Source of the DNA: Nitrosomonas sp.
GTDB lineage: Bacteria > Pseudomonadota > Gammaproteobacteria > Burkholderiales > Nitrosomonadaceae
Assembly (NCBI RefSeq): GCF_022842015.1
Contig: NZ_JALHQJ010000033.1
Location: 1-35,372, forward strand
Length of the DNA stretch: 35,372 nucleotides
Direction: 5' to 3'
Each line of letters begins with the position of its first letter. The first letter of the stretch is position 1. The notes beneath the pieces are model-generated. The model did not search any database and was not told the origin of the DNA. It was given only the letters and a program-made list of their open reading frames with translations. Positions 25,358 through 34,275 of this stretch are shown piece after piece. A program made the position numbers and the translations under genes.

Positions 25358-26851
25358 ATGGAAGTCGAACTGAAACTAGCCCTGCATCCACGCCATCGAG
25401 CGCGGCTCCAGCGCCACCCCCTGTTAACCGCAGCCACGTCGGAGCAACACCCACTGTTGAGTATTTATTTCGATACTGAGAAATTTGACCTCATGCGGCG
25501 CGGCATTGCTTTGCGTTTGCGCTACGTGAATAATCGGTGGGTTCAGACACTAAAAACCGAATCACAATCGGTTGGTGCATTAACAAGCCGTCCAGAGTGG
25601 GAAGTAACGGTCATTGATGGCAAACATCCGGATTTCTCCGCATTGCCGCCAGTAGCGCTGGATCTGCTCGCTGGTATCAAGCTCAAGCGCATCGCACCGG
25701 TATTTACTACTGAATTTCAGCGCGCCACTTGGCTAATTGATAGTGCGCAAGCACAAGTCGAGGTAGCTCTCGATAGCGGAAACATCTATGCCGGAGATGC
25801 CTGCAGCAATATTTGCGAAGTTGAAATCGAGCTTAAATCAGGAACACCTGAATTTCTGTTCGATGTGGCAACACGATTGCTGGAACACGTATCGCTTCAT
25901 GTTGAGCCCCGCAGCAAAGCTGAACGCGGCTATATTCTGAGCAACGCAGTGACTCCTGCTCCAGTCAAAGCGGTTCAACCGATGATTGAAAAAAAACAGC
26001 CGACTAAAGATGCCTGGAATGCAATCCTGCAAGCCGCGCTGGTACAATTGTCCGCCAACGTGCCAGGCTTTCTGGAAAATGCGCACGACACTGAATATCT
26101 GCATCAACTCCGTGTTGCCTTGCGCCGTTTGCACACTGGCGCGCGACTAGCGAAATCACTAGGGCAAGCAATACCCGACTGGAATCGACCACTACGCGCG
26201 TTGATGCAGGCGCTGAATCCGGCGCGCGACTGGGATGTATTTCAGCAGGAAATTTTGCCTGAGATTCTGTTGATTCTGGAATCATCCACAGGAAATATCG
26301 AGATTGACGATACAGCCTCCGCTTTATTGCAAAATACTGCCACACTTGCTCGCCAGCAATCGCAAGAGATATTGAGCAAGCCCGAATTTACCCGGCTCGT
26401 GCTCGATATCGGCCGCAGCCTTTTATCTGCCACACCTACTGAAGCCCAACAACAAGAGGCAAAAACATGGGCCAAGGCAGTTCTCGACAAACGTTGGCAA
26501 AAACTACGCAAAAGTTGTCATGGCTTCGCCAAATTGGATGCCAGCGGTCGTCATAAGGCACGCATCGCTGCCAAGAAGCTGCGTTACGTAGCCGATGCTT
26601 TCGCGCCGATCTACGGCAAACGCGCTGATCATTTCATTGTCGCTTTATCGGCATTACAGAATGAATTGGGATATACCAACGATCTGATTATCGGCCAGCA
26701 ATTACTCCACAAACTCCCGAAAAAAACGGTCATGCTTGGCTTTGAGCTCGGTCGGCTGAGTGGTGCATTGGAGTTTGCAGCTGCGCAGCGTGCACATTTA
26801 CCCACTGCAGTTTGGCGGCGGCTGGCACGATCCAAATTATTTTGGCGCTAG
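25358..26851 (+). CDS. CYTH-CHAD protein (inorganic triphosphatase family)
   Basis: 497 residues. The start is clear: ATG with AAGGAG 7 bases upstream, giving the signature MEVELKL (ExExK, residues 2-6). The CYTH domain (about 1-200) forms a triphosphate-binding tunnel with acidic and basic residues (YFDTEKFDLMRRGIALRLR, EVEIELKSG, EPRSKAERGY). The CHAD domain (about 220-490) is helical with conserved His and basic residues (LHQLRVALRRLHTG, ARDWDVF, HKARIAAKKLRYVAD). CHAD domains bind polyphosphate and CYTH-CHAD proteins hydrolyse triphosphate. Next to PPK2, it probably acts in polyphosphate turnover or localisation, which is an inference. Confidence 0.92.
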   Translation: MEVELKLALHPRHRARLQRHPLLTAATSEQHPLLSIYFDTEKFDLMRRGIALRLRYVNNRWVQTLKTESQSVGALTSRPEWEVTVIDGKHPDFSALPPVALDLLAGIKLKRIAPVFTTEFQRATWLIDSAQAQVEVALDSGNIYAGDACSNICEVEIELKSGTPEFLFDVATRLLEHVSLHVEPRSKAERGYILSNAVTPAPVKAVQPMIEKKQPTKDAWNAILQAALVQLSANVPGFLENAHDTEYLHQLRVALRRLHTGARLAKSLGQAIPDWNRPLRALMQALNPARDWDVFQQEILPEILLILESSTGNIEIDDTASALLQNTATLARQQSQEILSKPEFTRLVLDIGRSLLSATPTEAQQQEAKTWAKAVLDKRWQKLRKSCHGFAKLDASGRHKARIAAKKLRYVADAFAPIYGKRADHFIVALSALQNELGYTNDLIIGQQLLHKLPKKTVMLGFELGRLSGALEFAAAQRAHLPTAVWRRLARSKLFWR

Positions 26852-26928
26852 GCACGCTCAGAATCTCACTGCGAGAATTCAGAATTTAAATACCGATACA
26901 CAAGTTTCACTCGGCTTATCTCGAACGG

Positions 26929-27858
26929 TCATCCATGTGAGTGCAATAACCACGCAACAATACAGACAGATACTACGCATCCCACCAAAGCGAGGCAGGC
27001 ATTGCTGCGATATTTCCGGGCCAATAACGCCTGAGGATATACCGATATAATAAAAGGCCGCGCCGAGTTATTCGACTTTGCGATAATGTTCGTGTCCGGT
27101 TCCAAAACCAGCTGGTCGTGAATCTGTTGCGCTTCGGATCGCGCTTCCTGACGCGCGGTCTCCCATTCTTCCTGATCAATATTACCGTCCTGATTGGTAT
27201 CAAATCGTTCCCGCAATGCCGGCTGATCTTGTTTCCAATCGTTGATCAGATTGATCATTACGTCCCGAACTGATTTCTGCGTTGTAGCAGACCAGGCACT
27301 GAATTGTCCCAGTATATACAGTGATTGACCCGGCAGCACCAGCCATTCGGTGTAACGATAACCGTTGGCCATTGCATAAACGATTGACTGACTTTCCAGT
27401 ATTTGCGTACGAGTAGGCCATTCGGTATTGCCGTACCATACCAATTTCTCATCGCCACTGACTTCCGCACCGCGGGGATCCACAAAACAACTGCTTACGC
27501 CATCTGTTAATTTGAACCGATGATCGCTGATAGTTTTGTACACGACATTCCATCGAGTTTGCGCGCGACCCTTTTCGACAAAAGATTCCTGCTGCTCGAT
27601 TTGGCTGCGATACCAAAGACACGGATGGTTCGATAGCGGCGCATGTATGGGTTGATCATCAACCAACTGCCCCTTTCCCTCCAATTCAATATAACCCTGA
27701 TGCGCGGAACGTAGCTTGGCGGTCGGCGTATTCTCAATGATCCGCAATCGTTTCCAATTACGAGTAAAGAAATAGAAATTAAGCAGCGCAACCAATATCG
27801 ATGCGCCCAGCGCAAATTGGAATTCTTCGGGTGTAAATCCCATCGGCAAGGGAATCAT
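26929..27858 (-). CDS. Membrane protein with GIDE-like domain and an EF-hand
   Basis: 309 residues. An N-terminal transmembrane helix (about 15-32) is followed by RSAHQGYIELEGKG, PLSNHPCLWYRSQIEQ, an FVDPRGAEV segment and WLVLPGQSLYILGQF; this pattern resembles the GIDE-type (BAM) domain shared with eukaryotic MULAN ligases, but there is no RING finger. A canonical EF-hand loop, DTNQDGNIDQEE, lies at about 219-230, so calcium may regulate or stabilise it. A second helix near the C-terminus (about 285-305) anchors it again. It follows lemA by 14 bases on the same strand, as GIDE-type genes often do, and the two probably form an operon. The start at 27858 lacks a good ribosome site. Function unknown. 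Confidence 0.75.
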   Translation of the reverse strand: MIPLPMGFTPEEFQFALGASILVALLNFYFFTRNWKRLRIIENTPTAKLRSAHQGYIELEGKGQLVDDQPIHAPLSNHPCLWYRSQIEQQESFVEKGRAQTRWNVVYKTISDHRFKLTDGVSSCFVDPRGAEVSGDEKLVWYGNTEWPTRTQILESQSIVYAMANGYRYTEWLVLPGQSLYILGQFSAWSATTQKSVRDVMINLINDWKQDQPALRERFDTNQDGNIDQEEWETARQEARSEAQQIHDQLVLEPDTNIIAKSNNSARPFIISVYPQALLARKYRSNACLALVGCVVSVCIVAWLLHSHG

Positions 27859-27872
27859 GCTAAAACAAACTA

Positions 27873-28445
27873 TTAACCGAACAATTTAGCGATATTGACA
27901 TCCTGTTTATCAGCATCGCTAAATTCCAGCAAATCGCGTGGTTTGAATTTAAACCAATGAGCAATGATGGCATCAGGAAATTGCTCAATCCGCACATTAT
28001 TAATTTTGACCGCTTCATTGTAAAACTCACGACGATCTGCGATGCTGTTTTCCAGCCCGGTAATACGCACTTGCAAGTGTTGAAACTTCTCACTGGCTTT
28101 CAATTCCGGATAGTCTTCCGCAACAGCAAACAGATTGCCCAACCCAATGCGCAAGGTACTTTCCGCAGCACCCAATGCGCCGATATTACCCGCCTCCCGC
28201 GCGCTGGCCACCTGTGAACGTGCCGCAATCACCTGCTTGAGCGTTTCCTGCTCAAAACCCATATATTGCTTGCAGGTTTCAACCAGTTTGGGAAGCTCAT
28301 CGTGACGCTGCTTCAAAAGAATATCAATATTCGACCAAGCCTGGGACACGGAATGTTTAATATCCACCAAGCTGTTATAGAGCATGACGCCATATACAAA
28401 AGCAATGGCCAACGCTGCGATAGAAATATAGAAAATAATGTCCAA
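27873..28445 (-). CDS. lemA: LemA family protein
   Basis: 190 residues. A short N-terminal membrane helix (IIFYISIAALAIAFVYGVML) is followed by YNSLVDIKHSVSQAWSNIDI, LLKQRHDELPKLVETCKQYM, a central LFAVAEDYPELKASEKFQHL and REFYNEAVKINN, all typical of LemA. The family is a three- or four-helix bundle at the membrane with the C-terminal part outside the cytoplasm in most topology models; the role is unresolved. The start is probably TTG at 28445, since AAGGAG lies 5 bases upstream; the in-frame GTG at 28451 abuts that site. It is the first gene of a two-gene unit with the GIDE-like protein. Confidence 0.92.
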   Translation of the reverse strand: MDIIFYISIAALAIAFVYGVMLYNSLVDIKHSVSQAWSNIDILLKQRHDELPKLVETCKQYMGFEQETLKQVIAARSQVASAREAGNIGALGAAESTLRIGLGNLFAVAEDYPELKASEKFQHLQVRITGLENSIADRREFYNEAVKINNVRIEQFPDAIIAHWFKFKPRDLLEFSDADKQDVNIAKLFG

Positions 28446-28656
28446 CGTCACTCCTTCTATAAATTACATAAAACCCAATATACCTTAGATATCCATCCAT
28501 ATCTTGATTGAAAAGATACAGGTAGTGGCTTTATTTCATTGCATCGAATACTAAAATTCTGCAATACTTGTCCTGATCATGAGCGATTGACGAATGATAT
28601 CGTGTTTATTTATGTTTTTTGAATTTATAGCTGCAATCAAGTATTAGGAGTTACTC

Positions 28657-29028
28657 ATGCATGTTTCAAAACCATCATGCCAATTAATCAAAAAATTATT
28701 GGTTTTACTGATCATTATTGGCTGCGCTGAAGTTTCAGCACAGCCCGAGGAAAGCAAAACCGTCACTATCATGCTCGGAAAATCCGGCCCTGAAGGCTGC
28801 GAGTTACTCGGAGAGGTGAAAGGATCTTCAAAAGAAAGTGAAACCGAAAACGATACCATGTCTTATACCGAGCGACTGATCAAAGCCAGGAGCAATTTAA
28901 CCAATGAGGCGAAAAAATTGGGAGGAAATAATGTGCATATTGTCCATTCCAACAACTCCGGCAGATATGAAATTCCCGGCTTTGATAAGGAAATCCTATA
29001 TATCGGAAACGTTTATCGATGTCATTGA
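28657..29028 (+). CDS. Small exported DUF4156-like protein
   Basis: 123 residues. The ATG has AGGAG 7 bases upstream. A signal peptide (KKLLVLLIIIGCAEVSAQP) is followed by GPEGCELLGEVKGSSKES, then LIKARSNLTNEAKKLGGNNV and a final NVYRC. The GCxxLGEV opening, the ARNxLxNxAxxLGxN helix and the final Cys match DUF4156 envelope proteins such as YiaD-neighbour and RcsF-like small lipoproteins. Two Cys (in GCELL and YRC) may form a disulfide. The Cys in IIGCAEVSA could also serve as a lipobox Cys; cleavage at VSA-QP is the other option. Role unknown. Confidence 0.65.
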   Translation: MHVSKPSCQLIKKLLVLLIIIGCAEVSAQPEESKTVTIMLGKSGPEGCELLGEVKGSSKESETENDTMSYTERLIKARSNLTNEAKKLGGNNVHIVHSNNSGRYEIPGFDKEILYIGNVYRCH

Positions 29029-29314
29029 AGCTAAGTAAGAATTGAAGCTGATCATCACTCACTTGCGCCTGCCTTCAAACGTGATCCATTTGATTTTCCT
29101 TAAATATTTACTTTTGAGGAAATTTGTTGAAATATTCGATGAGTGTTACTATGCCACGTCTCGAGCCATATTCTTTAACTTAATTTTTTATCATTATTCT
29201 GGAAAGCCAGATAATATAAAATGTTTAATTAGCAGAATCTCACATCAGCGCTCAGAGATATCTAAATAAACGGGGTTGCAAAACCCACACTATTCATTTG
29301 TAAACGAGGTTGTC

Positions 29315-29659
29315 ATGAACAAATTAATTTTATCCCTTTCAGTGGCTTTTTTATCTCTACTATTAGTGAGCTGCTCGGGACAAGAAGGTACTGCTGAAAA
29401 CATAGGTAAAGAAATCGATCAATCCATAGATAGCGGCAAAAAAGCGGTTAATGAAGTTATAGAAAAAGTATCTGAGAAAATTGAAGAAATTGAAAGTTCG
29501 TTTGAAGGGCCTGCCGAACAAGCCGGTAAGGAAATTGACGAAGCAGTTGAAAATACCGCAGAAAAAGTTGAAGAAGCCAGCGATACATTAGAAGAAAAAA
29601 TTGAAGAGGCTGGCGATACATTAGAGGAAAAAGTTGACAGTGCTGACAGCAGTAAGTAA
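29315..29659 (+). CDS. Small helical lipoprotein with 11-residue tandem repeats
   Basis: 114 residues. The ATG at 29315 has GAGG 6 bases upstream; the frame is open to 29276 without support. The lipobox is LLVSC (Cys20). The mature part is almost all Glu, Lys, Ala, Ile and Val in a helical pattern: KEIDQSIDSGKKAVNEVIEK, then KEIDEAVENTAEKVEEASDT. Two 11-codon copies, SDTLEEKIEEA and GDTLEEKVDSA, are also alike at DNA level (29582-29647), indicating a recent 33-bp duplication. It should form a long amphipathic coiled coil anchored to a membrane, similar in style to Lpp-like or YtxH-like stalks. No enzymatic role is expected. Confidence 0.75.
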   Translation: MNKLILSLSVAFLSLLLVSCSGQEGTAENIGKEIDQSIDSGKKAVNEVIEKVSEKIEEIESSFEGPAEQAGKEIDEAVENTAEKVEEASDTLEEKIEEAGDTLEEKVDSADSSK

Positions 29660-29693
29660 ACAGCGCTTCGATACTAATCGGCAATGACTGAAG

Positions 29694-29740
29694 GTCACGC
29701 TAACAACTGAATGCAATAATGACTTGGTCGTTAGCGTGAC
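29694..29740. terminator. Hairpin downstream of the helical lipoprotein gene
   Basis: GTCACGCTAAC (29694-29704) and GTTAGCGTGAC (29730-29740) form a perfect 11-bp stem 34 bases after the stop of the lipoprotein gene. There is no T-run after it, so it may be a rho-related or 3'-end protecting structure. Confidence 0.45.
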
Positions 29741-29855
29741 TCAACACAATAAATCCGAAATCTCAAAACTCACTTCCGTTTAAAATTTTTCAGTCTCTTG
29801 TCAGCCTCTGATTCTGATAATCTGTCAGCGCACCAACCAAGATAATTACCACACC

Positions 29856-29972
29856 GACTGCCCTATAAAAATTTTGTGCACGCTCATCGTCGGAAAAACC
29901 CAGAACAAAGCACATGAATCCAAAATCCTTGCTGGGAATATTAACTCCCTGGATTGAAGGGCAGTCTTTTTT
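29856..29972 (+). ncRNA. Candidate structured RNA ending in a T-run
   Basis: Within the 739-base gap 29660-30398, GACTGCCCT (29856-29864) pairs perfectly with AGGGCAGTC (29958-29966), which is followed at once by six T. Between them CCCAG and CTGGG can form an inner stem. This layout (long closing stem, inner hairpin, T-run) fits a small RNA or a leader with an intrinsic terminator. The 3' arm can also pair locally (CCCT...AGGG). No family is recognised and no promoter is clear. The rest of the gap shows only AT-rich DNA and a short TTCTCA/TGAGAA hairpin near 30080-30100. Confidence 0.3.
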
Positions 29973-30377
29973 AATCGATTAGAATCGTTTTCGAAGAATT
30001 TATTATCGATCCGATGCTAGCGCTTCTACTGACAGAGGCATCAATCCCTCTCCTTCACGTGGCATCTTACTATGCGTCATTTTCTCATAAATTGAGAATG
30101 TGCAATCCAGACAAATTTGTCAGAAAAAGTTGCATTAAAATTTGAATCCACCCAATCGATATATCCAGCCGTTAACAGTGAAACTATCACCAACACAGGA
30201 AATAACTTGCAATCAATGACTTAATTAAACAGGCGAAAAAAAACGAACGATAAACCTTGAGCACTTGACTAATTTACGTATAATTTACACTCACTTATAT
30301 CCAAGAGTTAAATTTACATCACGTTAAATCACTTTAATTCTCATAATCCATGCAACAGACCACATTGCATAGAATGA

Positions 30378-30385
30378 GGGGGGGG
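30378..30385 (+). promoter_or_regulatory. G8 homopolymer acting as, or overlapping, the ribosome site of the GGDEF-EAL gene
   Basis: The sequence GAATGA-G8-AAATTAG lies 13 bases before the GTG start. It is the only purine-rich stretch that could serve as a ribosome site, and the spacing is longer than usual. G-runs of this length can slip during replication. Confidence 0.35.
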
Positions 30386-30398
30386 AAATTAGAACGCT

Positions 30399-32630
30399 GT
30401 GAATAAAGACATAACTCAACAGATCACTGCCCCAGCCAGTTATTTTGATCTCACCAATCTTGAGCAAAGCAAGATTCTTCAGTTCCAACAGGAGATTCTT
30501 GAGTTAATCGTATTGGGAAATAATTACAAAGCAATTTGTGAAAAAATCTGCCTGTTGATAGAGCAACTCTTGGACAATGCAGTGGCATCAGTCATGCTAT
30601 TGGACAAAGGCAAGCAATGCATGAATGTGTTCGCGGCACCCAGTATTCCGACAAAATGTATCGCACAGCTCAATGGTCTGCGTCCTGGTCCTGAAACGGG
30701 ATCTTGCGGCAATGCAGTTTTTCGTCAAGAAGCAGTCTTCATAGAAAGTACGCTCGATGATCCACGTTGGCAAAGTATCCGAGAAATAGCCATCGATTTT
30801 AATATTCTTTCCTGCTGGTCAATGCCCGTGCGTAGTAAAGGTGGCGAATGTATCGGCTCGTTTGCGCTTTCCAGTTTTGAGCATCGCTTGCCGAGCGTAT
30901 TTCACCGTAAATTGCTTCAAATTGGATCGTTCATTATTGGAATTGCATTAGAGCAACAAAAAATGAACGAGCAATTGTATCTTTCCAGTAAAGTTTTTGA
31001 AAATAGCCCTGAGGCAATCATGATTGCCAATAAGGATAAGATCATCATTTCTATTAATAAAGCGCTGAATACAATAACCGGCTTTAGCGCAGAGGAGATA
31101 GTAGGCAAGCCCACATCAATCGTAGCATCCATTAGGCACAGTGCTAAGTTTTTCCAAAAAATCTGGCTAAGTGTTAAACAATCTGGCCACTGGCAAGGTG
31201 AAGTGTGGAATAGGCACAAGTATGGACAAGAATACCCGGCATGGTCAACCATCACTTCGGTATCGAATAACAATGGTTCGAGCTGTTACTATCTCATTAA
31301 TTTTTCTAATATCACAGATAAGAAGAAATCGGATGAAATTATATGGCGGCAAGCAAACTATGATTCGTTAACCGGCTTACCAAACCGCAATATGTTTTAT
31401 GACAGGCTAAGCCATGACATAAAAAATGTCTCTCGTGCAGGAACATTCTTAGCGGTGCTGTTTATCGATCTCGACCGATTCAAGGAAGTCAATGATTCGT
31501 TTGGACACAGTGTTGGCGATGCTCTGCTTATAGAAGCAGCAAAGCGGCTCAATGAATGTGTTCGAGAAACCGATACGGTTGCACGCCTGGGCGGCGATGA
31601 ATTCACTATTATTCTAAACGGACTCACTGATCAGAGCTGTGCGGAAAGAATAATCCAGCTGATTTTACTGGAATTGACTAAGCCATTTTATTTGAATAAT
31701 AAGTTAGCCTATGTCACGGCAAGTATTGGTGTGACATTTTTCCCTGCTGATGCGAGCAACGTGGAAATTCTGATGAAGAACGCTGACCAGGCCATGTATA
31801 CCGCCAAAAATAATGGACGCAACTGCTGCAGTTATTTCACTTCCAGTATGCGTAAGGCAACAGAAACCCGATCAAGAATTGCCTATGAATTGCGCCATGC
31901 TTTAATAGAGCAACAGCTATTTTTAATGTATCAACCCATAGTAAATCTAACAACCGGCCACATCCATAAAGCCGAAGCCTTAATACGCTGGCAACATCCA
32001 GAACGCGGAACAATTTATCCAATGGAATTTATTTCCATTGCAGAAGAATCCAACCTGATAACTGAAATAGGCGATTGGGTATTCAAACAAGCTGTTAGTC
32101 AGGTAGCTGCGTGGCAAACCAATTACAATACTAATTTTCAAATTAGTATTAATAAATCACCCAAACAATTTATCAGCAAAATGAGCGATTGGGTGAATCA
32201 CTTACATGAGAAAAAACTGGAGGGTCAAAGCATTATCGTTGAAATTACTGAAAACTTGTTGCTAGATGTCCATGAATTAGTCGTAAAACAATTATTAAGT
32301 TTCCGCGATGCAGGAGTACAAGTAGCCATTGATGATTTTGGCACAGGTTATTCGTCACTCTCTTATTTAAAAAAATTCGATATCGATTATCTTAAGATCG
32401 ACCAATCCTTCATTTCTAATCTGGATAGTAAATCTAATGACAGAATCTTATGTGAAGCAGTGATTACCATGGCGCACCGTCTGGGTATGAAAGTCGTCGC
32501 TGAAGGGGTGGAAACAGATTCGCAGAAACAACTTTTAATCGCCATGGGCTGCGATTACGGACAAGGTTATTTTTTTAGCAAGCCTTTGACTATAGAACAT
32601 TTTGAAGCTTTTCTTCAACAAACACCTTGA
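30399..32630 (+). CDS. GAF-PAS-GGDEF-EAL protein (cyclic di-GMP turnover)
   Basis: 743 residues, no signal peptide or membrane segment. Domains in order: GAF (about 25-180), PAS (about 195-310, FENSPEAIMIANKDKIIISI), GGDEF (about 325-480, with LGGDEFTIIL near 397) and EAL (about 500-740). The EAL domain keeps EALIRW, DDFGTGYSSLSYL, KIDQSFI and EGVET, so phosphodiesterase activity is likely; GGDEF is also intact, so both making and breaking cyclic di-GMP are possible. GAF and PAS should sense a small ligand or redox state. The start is GTG at 30399. It follows a run of eight G (30378-30385) and has no nearer ribosome site, which makes the start less certain; the downstream frame is secure. Confidence 0.92.
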   Translation: MNKDITQQITAPASYFDLTNLEQSKILQFQQEILELIVLGNNYKAICEKICLLIEQLLDNAVASVMLLDKGKQCMNVFAAPSIPTKCIAQLNGLRPGPETGSCGNAVFRQEAVFIESTLDDPRWQSIREIAIDFNILSCWSMPVRSKGGECIGSFALSSFEHRLPSVFHRKLLQIGSFIIGIALEQQKMNEQLYLSSKVFENSPEAIMIANKDKIIISINKALNTITGFSAEEIVGKPTSIVASIRHSAKFFQKIWLSVKQSGHWQGEVWNRHKYGQEYPAWSTITSVSNNNGSSCYYLINFSNITDKKKSDEIIWRQANYDSLTGLPNRNMFYDRLSHDIKNVSRAGTFLAVLFIDLDRFKEVNDSFGHSVGDALLIEAAKRLNECVRETDTVARLGGDEFTIILNGLTDQSCAERIIQLILLELTKPFYLNNKLAYVTASIGVTFFPADASNVEILMKNADQAMYTAKNNGRNCCSYFTSSMRKATETRSRIAYELRHALIEQQLFLMYQPIVNLTTGHIHKAEALIRWQHPERGTIYPMEFISIAEESNLITEIGDWVFKQAVSQVAAWQTNYNTNFQISINKSPKQFISKMSDWVNHLHEKKLEGQSIIVEITENLLLDVHELVVKQLLSFRDAGVQVAIDDFGTGYSSLSYLKKFDIDYLKIDQSFISNLDSKSNDRILCEAVITMAHRLGMKVVAEGVETDSQKQLLIAMGCDYGQGYFFSKPLTIEHFEAFLQQTP

Positions 32631-32788
32631 TGAATTATAATGTTTTAGCCAGCTAACCTATTTAAGCACAGGAGATGCTTATTATTTTGCGGGTCTTCTT
32701 TTGTCAGATATCAAAAAAATTCTTTTAGTGTGATCACCACGTCACGATGCAAAATATGGCTTTTCGCTTCTGATCTGATCCCTCACCC

Positions 32789-34174
32789 ATGAAAATATTA
32801 CCGCGGATATCCCTTCTTTTTATTTTTATTTCATCATCTTCAGGCTGCTTATCACCAATTGCATTGAGCAGAGCAGTTGAAGTTTATGATGACGCCGCTA
32901 TCCGCGCAGAATCCAAGCAGCTACTGACTAATATCGCACGCGCCCAGCATCATGAACCGCTGCATTTCACTCGGGTCTCTAGTATTGCGGCAACTTTCAA
33001 TTTCAGCGCCAATGCGGGTGCCACACCTGCTTTGACCGGAGAGAGCGGCGGTCTATTGGCACCAGTATTTGGCGCTGGTGCCGCAGAAAATCCGACTTTC
33101 AGCATCGATCCGATTGCCAGCGACGAGTTTACCAAACGCCTCCTGACACCATTCAGTCAACATAAGTTGACCCTTTTGCTGCGCCAACACTTCGATATTG
33201 ATCTGATGTTGCGGATGATGGCACAAGAAGTACACTTGCATCATACCGGGCAGCAAGAAACTTCTGGCATTACTTCAATCGAAAGACGCAGACACAAGCA
33301 TCGCGTGCATCATAATTCTTTAGAACCCGCTACTCTTCCAGCCATAGTCTCGGACGAAAAAAATTACAATGAACAGTTTCTTCCGGGTATTCAGCTGACC
33401 AAAGAACAAAAGCATCGTCTGCGCAATCGGCAACGCATACATTTGCAACAAACCGCTTATCATAATAATCCATCGGATCGTTCTGGATACGAGATGTTCC
33501 GCCGCATCGTGCTGCATCTCTCGGCCATTCAGGATCAAAAGCAACTGTATGCTGAGCCGCTGACATTCGAACGCAGCTGGACTATTCCTGCTAGCGCGAT
33601 TTCTCCGGAAGGACTCTTTCAAGCTATAGAAAAAGATTTTACGTTACACCATGACGAAGAAAAAAACAGCTACACATTGAGTAAGCAATTGCCAGGCCCC
33701 ATTCTGATTACTAACTACGATCCTGATATTCTATGCTGCGAGGAGCGAGCAGATTTATACAACCTAATTAATCCGTGGATAGAAAATGATGTTGCTTTCG
33801 ATATCCATCCCGGTTATCCAGGAGGCGAATGGCCCATCCGAGGCGCTTTCCGGCTGAGAAGTTTTCATACAATTCTGAATTTTCTTGCTCACGCGCTGAA
33901 TGAACAAGCCGAATATTACGTTGAAAAAGATCCGCGCACTCCTCTCATCGCAAACAATGAGAATCCCAGTCACACCCTGGGTCTTATCGTTGCGGATAAA
34001 TTGCCCGATGGAGCAAATTTATTCACCTATTCACACGGAAAATATTATGCAATCGATACAACGAGTGCAAATGCGCACTGGAATCGCAATGCATTTCAAT
34101 TGCTGTATATCTTGTTCCGATTAACAGTGACGGACACAAAATCGCTAGGCTTGCCGATTACTATTTCGAAGTAA
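32789..34174 (+). CDS. Lipoprotein of unknown function
   Basis: 461 residues. The signal peptide MKILPRISLLFIFISSSSGC ends in a lipobox (Cys20). I do not recognise a named family. Conserved-looking parts are LLTNIARAQHHEPLHFTRVS and SIAATFNFSANAGATPAL near the N-terminus, a Gly-rich GESGGLLAPVFGAGAAEN, PFSQHKLTLLLRQHFDIDLM, and a C-terminal LNFLAHALNEQAEYY. The ARxxxxEPLHFTRVS motif with the Gly-rich stretch suggests an outer-membrane-facing lipoprotein with a helical N-terminus. There is a His-rich middle (residues about 150-175). No clear ribosome site lies before the ATG. The gene stands alone between a c-di-GMP protein and a porin; no functional link can be shown. Confidence 0.7.
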   Translation: MKILPRISLLFIFISSSSGCLSPIALSRAVEVYDDAAIRAESKQLLTNIARAQHHEPLHFTRVSSIAATFNFSANAGATPALTGESGGLLAPVFGAGAAENPTFSIDPIASDEFTKRLLTPFSQHKLTLLLRQHFDIDLMLRMMAQEVHLHHTGQQETSGITSIERRRHKHRVHHNSLEPATLPAIVSDEKNYNEQFLPGIQLTKEQKHRLRNRQRIHLQQTAYHNNPSDRSGYEMFRRIVLHLSAIQDQKQLYAEPLTFERSWTIPASAISPEGLFQAIEKDFTLHHDEEKNSYTLSKQLPGPILITNYDPDILCCEERADLYNLINPWIENDVAFDIHPGYPGGEWPIRGAFRLRSFHTILNFLAHALNEQAEYYVEKDPRTPLIANNENPSHTLGLIVADKLPDGANLFTYSHGKYYAIDTTSANAHWNRNAFQLLYILFRLTVTDTKSLGLPITISK

Positions 34175-34275
34175 ATTTTGGAACCAGGAAACTATCGGGT
34201 CATACATCAGGACTGGATTTAACATTCTCATCCTTATTCTAATGCATGCCTCATTGTCCGGCTCATAGCGATAGC

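Noticed and set aside
29042..29269. 75-codon plus-strand open frame between two small envelope genes
   Set aside because: No ribosome site, no signal or domain, AT-rich composition; it is likely chance.
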